A stretch of 15,771 nucleotides of DNA from positions 10,614-26,384 of the forward strand of contig JAPLNJ010001099.1 in the NCBI GenBank assembly GCA_026692885.1. Reading direction: 5' to 3'. Positions 1-6,661 of this stretch are shown here, piece after piece. The DNA comes from Planctomycetota bacterium. Lineage in GTDB: Bacteria; Planctomycetota; Planctomycetia; Pirellulales; Pirellulaceae. A model generated the notes under the pieces. That model saw only the letters and a list, made by a program, of their open reading frames with translations. It made no database searches and was not told the origin of the DNA. Numbering within the stretch: position 1 is the stretch's first letter; each line of letters opens with the position of its first letter. Position numbers and translations under genes: made by a program.

Positions 1-695
1 CGCTGGCTACCTACATCCAGGATCCGGTCGCGTGTTCTGCGCCCGTGCTGGCGAAGCTGGCCGGCCCCGGCAGCCCCGGCCGACCCGCCGTGCTCCTGCT
101 TCTCGCCCGCGTCTGCAGCGAAACCACCCAGGAGGCTGGCCTGAAATTCCTGCGCGAGGCACTGAATACAACCGACGAGGACGAACGCCGCGCTGCCATC
201 CAGGCGCTGAGCGAGTGGCGAGACCCGCCGCCGGCGCTGGAGGCGTTGCTGCAGGCCGCAAAAAAGGAGCCGGAATCCGTGCTCGGAGTGCTGGCCCTGC
301 GCGCCTACGCCAAACAGCTCGGCGCCCTGGCGGACAGGTACCAAGCAGACGTTCAGGCGGGAAAGATAACCCGGGAACAGGCCCAGCAGGACGTCATCGC
401 CAGCTGCGCCGAAGGAATGAAAATAGCCACGCATGACACCGACAAGATGGGCTTCCTGAACGTTCTCGGGAAGCAGCCCCATCCCACTGCACTGACGGTA
501 GTCACGACCTGCCTGGACGACCCGAAAGTAAAGAAGGAAGCCATTCAGGCGGCGTTGAACATCGTCCCCCCGCTGCAGAAATCTCATGCCGACGCCGTGA
601 GACCCGTGCTCACGAAGATCCTGGCGGCGACGGACGACAAGCAGGTGCAAGCCCGAACGGAAGAGTTACTCAAAGCGTTGGAGGTGAAGAAATGA
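1..695 (+). CDS. HEAT-repeat protein, C-terminal part (gene starts outside the window)
   Basis: The reading frame is open from base 3, so the gene enters from the left and only about 230 C-terminal residues are visible. They form short amphipathic helix pairs rich in Ala and Leu, with segments such as RPAVLLLLARV, ERRAAIQALSEW and VKKEAIQAALNIV. This is typical of HEAT/armadillo-type alpha-solenoids, which usually serve as protein-protein scaffolds. No catalytic motif or heme site is seen in this part. The last codons (LEVKK) also carry the ribosome binding site of the next gene, and the stop overlaps the next start as ATGA, so the two are probably co-translated. In planctomycetes such HEAT segments are often the tail of large membrane-bound dehydrogenase or cytochrome c proteins. 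That is possible here but cannot be seen. An internal ATG at 45 is unlikely to be the true start because the frame and repeat pattern continue upstream. Confidence 0.75.
   Translation, partial: LATYIQDPVACSAPVLAKLAGPGSPGRPAVLLLLARVCSETTQEAGLKFLREALNTTDEDERRAAIQALSEWRDPPPALEALLQAAKKEPESVLGVLALRAYAKQLGALADRYQADVQAGKITREQAQQDVIASCAEGMKIATHDTDKMGFLNVLGKQPHPTALTVVTTCLDDPKVKKEAIQAALNIVPPLQKSHADAVRPVLTKILAATDDKQVQARTEELLKALEVKK
680..686 (+). promoter_or_regulatory. Strong Shine-Dalgarno (GGAGGTG) inside the upstream gene
   Basis: GGAGGTG lies 5 nt before the ATG at 692. It is a near-perfect anti-16S match embedded in the last codons of the HEAT-repeat gene. With the ATGA stop/start overlap it supports 692 as the ThuA start and suggests translational coupling. 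Confidence 0.75.
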
Positions 696-1501
696 CCGGC
701 ACAGGAAATCGCAGTTTGACGCCCCCGCAGAACTCGCGGGGAGAACGCCAGCGGGCGTCGCGGCGCGCATTGCTGCAGGGCCTGGGCGCCGCGTTCGGAG
801 CGTCCCTGGCGGCCAAGATTTTTGCCGGTGAACCGACTGCGAAGGTCCGCGTGTTGTTGGTCATCGGCGGGCACGGCGACAATGTGTCCAGCCTGTTCGA
901 GGGAAACCACGACCTGGACGTCACGCGGGCGGTGCTGAAAGATCCCAGCGAATTCCTCGAAGACATCGAGCGCTGGAACCACGAGGTCATCGTGCAGTAC
1001 CATCTGGGGCAGGCCATCTCGGAGAAACGGAAAAAGAACTTCCTGGCCCTGATGGACCGCGGGGTAGGCGTGGTGACCATCCATCACGCCCTGTCGGCGT
1101 TTCAAGCCTGGACCGAGTACCGCACGATCATTGGCGGCCGTTCGTACCTGGCTCCGGCGGTGGTCAACGGCGTGAAGCTCCCGCCGACGTCGGACGGGGC
1201 GGCTCCGCGCTACGAGGTCCAGATCGCCGACCCGCAGCACCCAATCACCCAGGGCCTGCAGGACTTCGTCATCGAGCAGGAAGAGACCTACAAGAACTAC
1301 GTGGTCGACGCGGGCGCGGTCCCCCTGCTCACGACCGATTTTGCCCAGTCGGATAAGGTGCTGGCTTGGACCCATCGTTGCCGCCAGGCGCGCACGGCCT
1401 ATTTCCAGCCGGGCCACGCCAAATCGACCTTCCAGCATCCCGTGTACCGCACCATCGTTCTCCGCGCCATCCGCTGGGCGGCGGGGTGGAGGGTATCTTA
1501 A
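692..1501 (+). CDS. ThuA-like domain protein, exported
   Basis: This 269-residue protein has an N-terminal extension with a Tat-like signal (SRRALLQ at residues 23-29, then a small-residue hydrophobic stretch to about residue 45). The rest is one ThuA-like domain. Recognisable family features are the first strand and loop VRVLLVIGGHGDN (52-64), the segment DIERWNHEVIVQYHLGQAIS, the conserved HHALSAFQAW stretch, ADPQHPITQGL and the C-terminal IRWAAGW. ThuA is named from trehalose utilisation and has a class-I glutamine-amidotransferase-like fold. Most members have no proven reaction, and in planctomycetes they recur in sugar-catabolic loci, sometimes beside DUF1080 proteins. The start is fixed by the GGAGGTG site and the ATGA overlap with the HEAT-repeat gene. 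The family assignment is firm. The biochemical role and export by Tat are inferred. Confidence 0.9.
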   Translation: MTGTGNRSLTPPQNSRGERQRASRRALLQGLGAAFGASLAAKIFAGEPTAKVRVLLVIGGHGDNVSSLFEGNHDLDVTRAVLKDPSEFLEDIERWNHEVIVQYHLGQAISEKRKKNFLALMDRGVGVVTIHHALSAFQAWTEYRTIIGGRSYLAPAVVNGVKLPPTSDGAAPRYEVQIADPQHPITQGLQDFVIEQEETYKNYVVDAGAVPLLTTDFAQSDKVLAWTHRCRQARTAYFQPGHAKSTFQHPVYRTIVLRAIRWAAGWRVS

Positions 1502-1726
1502 TGCAGGAACAGGACTTGGCTGGGGGTGACGCGCGAAGCCGTGGCGGGCGGAGTCCACCGCTCGATCCCGAACCGACGGTCTTGCCCCAGATCCGATACG
1601 GTGTTGTTCCGAACTTCGCCGACATCGCACCGCGGACTGACGTCACGCAAAGAACGCAAGAAGTTTCCTGCGGCGAAGAAAGAACGTCCAGTTTTTCACC
1701 CGTGCGCAGTTCTTGCTTAGCAACCT

Positions 1727-1810
1727 GTTAGAAAAGGACTGGCTCCGATCCGACAGACGCCAAACCCAGCGAAAATCACTGCCGCGAGGTGCCGGTCCCA
1801 CTTTTTCAAC
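1727..1810. repeat. Possible MITE-like imperfect inverted repeat
   Basis: The left arm GTTAGAAAAGGACTGGCTCC (1727-1746) resembles the reverse complement of the right arm (1786-1810, ending GTCCCACTTTTTCAAC). The left reads GTTAGAAAA-GGACTGGC, and the right, complemented, reads GTTGAAAAAGTGGGACCGGC. The outer sides carry related words, CAACCTGTTAGA at 1721-1732 and CAACGGGCTGTTAGA at 1807-1821. The arms are imperfect, with gaps, and about 40 nt lie between them. This could be a decayed small mobile repeat or a dispersed intergenic repeat. Without a genome search it could also be chance. Confidence 0.35.
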
Positions 1811-1894
1811 GGGCTGTTAGACGCAAACTCATGCCATGAGGAACAAGCCAGCGATCTTGATCCAGCTTCCAGCCCCACCGTTGATCCGCCCCGG

Positions 1895-1902
1895 AAAGGA
1901 AG
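1895..1902 (+). promoter_or_regulatory. Ribosome binding site (AAAGGAAG) of the HzsA-like gene
   Basis: AAAGGAAG ends 4 nt before the ATG at 1907. The same word with the same spacing precedes the gene starting at 6662, so it supports both starts. Confidence 0.7.
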
Positions 1903-1906
1903 ACCT

Positions 1907-4900
1907 ATGAGAACCGAGCAATTCGCTTTTGGTTTGATGATGTTGATGGTCGTCGGCACGGCCCCCTTGGCCACCGCCGCCGATCCGGCTTACTACCAGA
2001 AACGGGACACGTGGGAAGAGACCCTACGCGTCTCGCGGGAGGCCCTGGTGGCCTTCGAAGAGACAGAGGAAACGGCCGCCCAGAAGCGGCGCACGGCGGA
2101 TGCCACCACCCGAGACTTCCAGCCGCTGGCGGCGGAATTGAGCTGCGGCGACAAGCCGCAGAAGATCCGCGTCCGCGTGGCCGGACTGAAACGGCTGTTC
2201 GTCGGGACCAGCCGGGTGCGGGGCGGAATGTCCGGCGTGTTCGGCGAGCCGCGCCTGATCTCTGCCGATGGCCAGAGCGTGCCCTGGACTCAAGCCAAAC
2301 CGCGCACGTCATTCCGCAGTGCCCCCGGGGCCAGGGTCGCCGAGGCGCCAGCCGCCGTCGAAGGGCAGCCGTTCGCCGACGGCTTCCTGCTTTACGAACA
2401 CGAAGGACAGCTGGAACTAGACGGCAAGTTCGAGTGGTTCGAGGCCTGGGTGGCCGTGGTCGGGGGCGCGAAGGGACACACGCAAGCGTTCTTCGTCGAT
2501 TGGCGCAGCCACCGGCAAAGCACCGATCAGGCCAAGTCGCGGCGCGAACAGCTGTGGGACCTGGTGACGCGAGATTTCCAGGGCGAACCGGCCGCCGATA
2601 CGCTGGATGCCAGCGATCCGCACGCCATCTGGCGGGATGATTGGAAACCGGGCGACGTGCAGACACTGGCCCGACGCCTGGGCGGCGCGTGCCTGGGCCG
2701 TTTGCGCACCGAGGCGAACAAACTGGTGGCGTCGGCCGCCGCGCCGCAGGCGCTCGAGCCGATCTACCAGCTCTACCGAATTTCCTGCCGCTGCCGGCGC
2801 GTGCAACAGCAACTCGACGACGTGAATCTCGAGGCGGCTCGGCTGGCTGTCGAGGATCTGGCTAAGACGTTTCCAGCGCGGGTCGGGTCGAAGACCCAAC
2901 CTACTGGGTACGACGGCCAAAAGCATCGGCGCGCGGTCGAGGCGTTGGCGGCGGGGCGCGCGACCTTGCTGAAAGGCCTGGCCGACGGCAGTGCGGAAGA
3001 CCTGGCCGCGGCCCAGCAGCTCCTGGCCGGCGTGCGGGCCGCGATGCTGGCCAATCCGTTGCTGGACTTCGACCGGCTGCTGGTGCTCCAGCGCGGCTTA
3101 TCGGGTCCGGCCAATCGCTCCATGAGCGGCGACATCGGCCAGCCAGCCAACTGGGTCACCAACGACGGGGCTCCGCGCCGCGGTCGCTTCCGGGACGCGC
3201 TGGTAGTGATGTCCAACCTGCGCGGCGAGGTGCGAAAGGAAACCGTCTACGCGCCCGAAAACGGCGACACCCTCGTTGATCCCGACCTGCACTTCGACGG
3301 CGATCGCATCCTGTTCGCCAAAACGGGTCAGAAGGAACAGTCGTGGCGAATCTGGGAGATCGGCATCGACGGGCAGGGTCTGAGGCAGGTCACGCCCGAC
3401 GATGGCGAGGACGTCGCGCACGTCGATCCCTGCTACCTGCCGGGCGGCGATATCCTGTTCACTTCGACCGCCAGCTACCAGGGGCTCCCTTGTGTGTTCG
3501 GCAGCGCCTCGATGGTTTGCCTCTACCGGATGAACCACAGCACGCGGCAGATTCGCCAACTGACGTTCGAGCAGGACAGCGACTGGTGCCCCTCCGTGCT
3601 GCCCGATGGCCGCGTCATGTATCTCCGTTGGGAATACACCGACCAGAGTCACGCGAATTCCCGCATCCTGTTCCACATGAACCCGGACGGCACCGACCAG
3701 CGAGCGCTCCGCGGCCGCGGATCCTGGTTCCCCGGCTCGTTCTTCTTCGCCCGGCCCATTCCGGGTGCGCCTGGCCGGGTGATCGGCGTCACCGGCGGAC
3801 ATCACGACGTAGGACGGTCCGGCCGGCTGCTGATATTCGACACCAACGCCGGTCGGCACGATGGCGAGGGCGTGTGCGAGATCCCCGGCCGCGACAAGCC
3901 TGTCGAGCCGATCGTCCGTGATGGGCTGACCCATGGCGCGTGCCCTCAGTTCTTGATGCCCTGGCCGCTGAGCCTCAACTACCACCTCGTGGCCGCGAAG
4001 CTCCATCCCGACTCGCTCTGGGGCATCTACCTGGTCGACGTGTTCGACAACTTCACGCTGATCAAGGAGCTGCCCGGCGCCGCCCTGCTGCGGCCGATCG
4101 CCTTGCAGAAACGGCCGACGCCACCGGTGATCGCGGACCGTGTCGACTTGAAGACGGACCAGGCCACGGTCCACATCCAGGATATCTACGCCGGTCCGGG
4201 CTTGGCGGGCGTGCCGCGGGGCACGGTCAAGAAGCTCCGCCTGTTCGAGTACTATTTCAGCCGCCGCGGCATGGGCGGGCTGTACGGCACGCTGGGCATG
4301 GACGGCCCGTGGGATGTCAAACGCGTCCTGGGCACCGTGCCGGTCGAACCGGACGGCTCGGCGTACTTCACGATCCCGGCCAACACACCCATCTCCTTGC
4401 AACCGGTCGACGAGCAGGGGCAGGCGCTGCAGCTGATGCGGAGCTGGCTGGTGGGCATGCCGGGCGAGCGCGTCTCGTGTACGGGCTGCCACGAAAGCGA
4501 AGCCGGCAGCACCGTGGCTCGCGATGCGCGCGGCACGCGACGCGTGCCGTCGGCAATTGAGTCCTGGCATGGACCCGTGCGCGGCTTCAGCTTCGTTCGC
4601 GAAGTCCAGCCGGTACTGGATCGCTACTGCGTAAGCTGCCACGACGGCGAGAGGGCCCAGCCGAGCCTGCGGGGCGGCGAGCTGATCACCGACTGGTCGA
4701 CGCAGATGTCGGGTCACTGGCCGGGCGGCGGCAAGTTCACCAAGTCGTATGCCGAGCTGTTCCGCTTCCTGAGGACACCGGGGATCGAAGGCGACCGGCG
4801 GATGCTCTCGCCGCTGGACTTCCATTTCAGCCAGACCGAATTGGGCCAGATCTTGCGCAAGGGCCATCACGGCGTGGCGCTAGACGCGGAATCCTGGGAT

Positions 4901-6550
4901 CGCTTGGCCACGTGGCTCGATCTGAACGCGCCGTTCTATGGCACCTGGGGCGAGATCCCGCAATTCACGGAGGGCTACGGTCCTCACAACTGCGAAAAGC
5001 TGATGAAGAACGTCGCGCGGGCTGCCGAATTGCGCCGCAACTTCGTCCCCATGGGCCCTTTTCCCGACTACGAAGTGATCCCCGCGACGCCGAAGTACGA
5101 CACGACGCCCATCGTCCCGACGCCGGTTGCCGAACCGACCGCGCAGGACACCGCCTGCCCCGGCTGGCCACTGGCAGCGGAGCAGGCCCTGCGGCGGCAG
5201 AAAGAGACCGCTCCGGCCAATACCAACGGGCGCTTGGTGGCACCGCTGAAGGAACCGCCGAAAGAGCCGCCTGCACCGGTGCAAGCGCGTGTCCTGCGTG
5301 TCATCGCCGGTCCCGCCCGCTGGCTGTGCATTGCCGAGGCTCAGGTCTTCTCGGGCGGCCAGAATGTGGCTTTGCGTCAGCCCGCCCGCCAGTCCAGCAC
5401 GGGCTTCGGCGGAGACGCAGCCCTGGCCGTCGATGGTAACACGGACGGTCACTGGGGCGGCCAGTCGATCACCCACACCAGCAATGGCGCTGGCGAATGG
5501 TGGGAAGTCGAATTGCCACGAACGTGCGTGATCGACAGCGTCGTATTGTGGCCGCGCAGCGAAGCGCCCGAACGGCTGGCCGGCTGCACGGTGCAGCTGC
5601 TGGACGAACAACGTCAGACCGTGTGGCAAAGGACCACACCTGCCAAGATCGGCGAGAAGATCGCGCTGACCGTCAGCCAGTCCGCCGACGAGCATTCGCT
5701 GCCGTTCGTTTGGATTCCCGCCGGCGAGTTCCTGATGGGCAGCTCGACGGGCCATCGTGACGAACGGCCGGTGACGCGATCTAAGATCGAGCGTGGCTTT
5801 TGGATGAGCCAATTCGAAATCACGAACGAGCAGTTCACGGAATTCGACCCGCGGCATGAAAGCCGCGAAGAAGATCGTCACGGCTACCAGTTCGGCATCA
5901 CCGGCTACGACCAGGACCAGCCGCGACAGCCTGTCGTGCGCGTCTCGTGGATGGAGGCGATGCAGTTCTGCGAGTGGCTGTCCGCAAAGCTGAACCGGCG
6001 GGTATCGCTGCCGACCGAAGCCCAATGGGAGTGGGCCTGCCGCGCCGGCTCGGCCACGCCGTTCTGGTACGGCGGCCTGGACACCGATTTCGCCAAGTTC
6101 GCCAACCTGGGCGATGCCATGCTGGCCAAGTTCAGCGGCAATCCTTACGTGCAGGACTGGAAAGCGGCCGCGCACCGCGACCCTGGTAAGTACGACAACT
6201 GGATCCCGCAGGACGCGCGCTTCAACGACGACGGCTTCATCACCGAGCCGGTGGGCAAGTATGAGGCCAACCCCTGGGGCCTGTACGACATGCACGGCAA
6301 CTGCTGGGAGTGGACGCGTTCCCTGTACCGGCCGTATCCGTATCGCGACGACGACGGCCGCAACGCCGTGGACGGCGTCTCACCAGACAGCGAGCGCGTT
6401 GTCCGTGGCGGCTCCTGGCGTGATCGGCCGTATCGCGCCACGTCGAGTTTCCGGGTGCCCTACCGCCAGTACCAGCGCGTCTTCAACGTCGGCTTCCGCG
6501 TAATTGTCGAGGAGACCGCCGCACCGGCCCTGACCACCGCGGCGAAGTAG
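1907..6550 (+). CDS. HzsA-like di-heme cytochrome c with discoidin and FGE-like (SUMF1-type) domains
   Basis: This secreted protein has 1547 residues. A Sec signal covers about residues 1-25 (ending LATAAD). A beta-rich domain follows, roughly 65-185, that could be NPCBM-like carbohydrate binding, then a helical stretch from about 190 to 430. A TolB/PD40-type beta-propeller spans about 435-730 (repeats such as DLHFDGDRILFAKT and PDGRVMYLRWEY). A segment like the middle domain of hydrazine synthase alpha runs from about 728 to 860 (IQDIYAGPGL, FTIPANTPISLQP). Two heme c sites follow: C858-TG-C861-H862 and C908-VS-C911-H912. Residues 1128-1260 look like a discoidin (F5/8) module (AEAQVFSGGQNVAL, WWEVELP). 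Residues 1266-1535 are a formylglycine-generating-enzyme/SUMF1-like fold (WIPAGEFLMGS, LPTEAQWEWACRAG, GLYDMHGNCWEW, RGGSW at 1500-1504). The catalytic cysteines of true FGE are absent. Hydrazine synthesis is unlikely because no HzsB or HzsC partner is near. A role in glycan binding or redox chemistry outside the cytoplasm is an inference. Confidence 0.85.
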   Translation: MRTEQFAFGLMMLMVVGTAPLATAADPAYYQKRDTWEETLRVSREALVAFEETEETAAQKRRTADATTRDFQPLAAELSCGDKPQKIRVRVAGLKRLFVGTSRVRGGMSGVFGEPRLISADGQSVPWTQAKPRTSFRSAPGARVAEAPAAVEGQPFADGFLLYEHEGQLELDGKFEWFEAWVAVVGGAKGHTQAFFVDWRSHRQSTDQAKSRREQLWDLVTRDFQGEPAADTLDASDPHAIWRDDWKPGDVQTLARRLGGACLGRLRTEANKLVASAAAPQALEPIYQLYRISCRCRRVQQQLDDVNLEAARLAVEDLAKTFPARVGSKTQPTGYDGQKHRRAVEALAAGRATLLKGLADGSAEDLAAAQQLLAGVRAAMLANPLLDFDRLLVLQRGLSGPANRSMSGDIGQPANWVTNDGAPRRGRFRDALVVMSNLRGEVRKETVYAPENGDTLVDPDLHFDGDRILFAKTGQKEQSWRIWEIGIDGQGLRQVTPDDGEDVAHVDPCYLPGGDILFTSTASYQGLPCVFGSASMVCLYRMNHSTRQIRQLTFEQDSDWCPSVLPDGRVMYLRWEYTDQSHANSRILFHMNPDGTDQRALRGRGSWFPGSFFFARPIPGAPGRVIGVTGGHHDVGRSGRLLIFDTNAGRHDGEGVCEIPGRDKPVEPIVRDGLTHGACPQFLMPWPLSLNYHLVAAKLHPDSLWGIYLVDVFDNFTLIKELPGAALLRPIALQKRPTPPVIADRVDLKTDQATVHIQDIYAGPGLAGVPRGTVKKLRLFEYYFSRRGMGGLYGTLGMDGPWDVKRVLGTVPVEPDGSAYFTIPANTPISLQPVDEQGQALQLMRSWLVGMPGERVSCTGCHESEAGSTVARDARGTRRVPSAIESWHGPVRGFSFVREVQPVLDRYCVSCHDGERAQPSLRGGELITDWSTQMSGHWPGGGKFTKSYAELFRFLRTPGIEGDRRMLSPLDFHFSQTELGQILRKGHHGVALDAESWDRLATWLDLNAPFYGTWGEIPQFTEGYGPHNCEKLMKNVARAAELRRNFVPMGPFPDYEVIPATPKYDTTPIVPTPVAEPTAQDTACPGWPLAAEQALRRQKETAPANTNGRLVAPLKEPPKEPPAPVQARVLRVIAGPARWLCIAEAQVFSGGQNVALRQPARQSSTGFGGDAALAVDGNTDGHWGGQSITHTSNGAGEWWEVELPRTCVIDSVVLWPRSEAPERLAGCTVQLLDEQRQTVWQRTTPAKIGEKIALTVSQSADEHSLPFVWIPAGEFLMGSSTGHRDERPVTRSKIERGFWMSQFEITNEQFTEFDPRHESREEDRHGYQFGITGYDQDQPRQPVVRVSWMEAMQFCEWLSAKLNRRVSLPTEAQWEWACRAGSATPFWYGGLDTDFAKFANLGDAMLAKFSGNPYVQDWKAAAHRDPGKYDNWIPQDARFNDDGFITEPVGKYEANPWGLYDMHGNCWEWTRSLYRPYPYRDDDGRNAVDGVSPDSERVVRGGSWRDRPYRATSSFRVPYRQYQRVFNVGFRVIVEETAAPALTTAAK

Positions 6551-6649
6551 TTCGGAACCGAAGTGAGCTATGGGATTTCGCTCCACCAACGATGGGGCGG
6601 CAAACAGCACGGAACAACTGTCCGACCGCTTCCATCCATCCTGCCCCGC

Positions 6650-6657
6650 AAAGGAAG
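6650..6657 (+). promoter_or_regulatory. Ribosome binding site deciding the start at 6662
   Basis: AAAGGAAG, 4 nt before ATG 6662, is the same word and spacing as at 1895-1902. An in-frame upstream start at 6563 would add 33 residues ahead of an otherwise good signal peptide and has no comparable site, so 6662 is preferred. Confidence 0.75.
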
Positions 6658-6661
6658 ACTC

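Larger units (their letters stand above)
1502..1906. other. Intergenic region without a credible gene
   Basis: This is about 405 nt between the ThuA gene and the HzsA-like gene. Short open frames exist, including one that begins with an ATG overlapping the ThuA stop (TAATG, 1499-1503) and runs to 1731, but its translation matches nothing recognised and it has no ribosome binding site of its own. The segment around 1641-1663 has short repeated motifs (ACGCAAAGAACGCAAGAAG). The 1727-1810 stretch forms an imperfect inverted repeat, listed separately. The last 20 nt hold the ribosome binding site of the next gene. The region is visibly less GC-rich than its neighbours. No clear intrinsic terminator or promoter was found, although a promoter for the downstream genes is most likely here. 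Confidence 0.6.

Noticed and set aside
1656..1716. GCAAGAA (1656-1662) and TTCTTGC (1710-1716) as an inverted repeat
   Set aside because: Arms of 7 bp separated by 47 nt are easily explained by chance, and no surrounding structure supports them.
1501..1731. A 76-codon open frame starting from an ATG that overlaps the ThuA stop codon (TAATG)
   Set aside because: Its translation is low-complexity, matches no family I recognise, and it has no ribosome binding site of its own; the overlap could be chance.
3098..6295. Long open frames on the minus strand opposite the HzsA-like gene (3098-4870 and 4880-6295)
   Set aside because: They mirror a gene with clear domains on the plus strand. Their translations are rich in Arg, Ala, His and Val without recognisable motifs, as expected for shadows in GC-rich DNA.
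1907..6550. Calling this gene a true hydrazine synthase alpha subunit
   Set aside because: No beta or gamma subunit genes are near, the heme spacing and added domains differ, and the neighbourhood is glycan-related.
6552..6563. TTCGG-AA-CCGAA palindrome just after the HzsA-like stop as a terminator
   Set aside because: The loop would be only 2 nt, the stem is 5 bp and no T-run follows.
6563..6661. An upstream in-frame start for the esterase-fucosidase gene at 6563
   Set aside because: It would place 33 poorly hydrophobic residues before a normal signal peptide; the ATG at 6662 has a good ribosome binding site shared with the gene at 1907.
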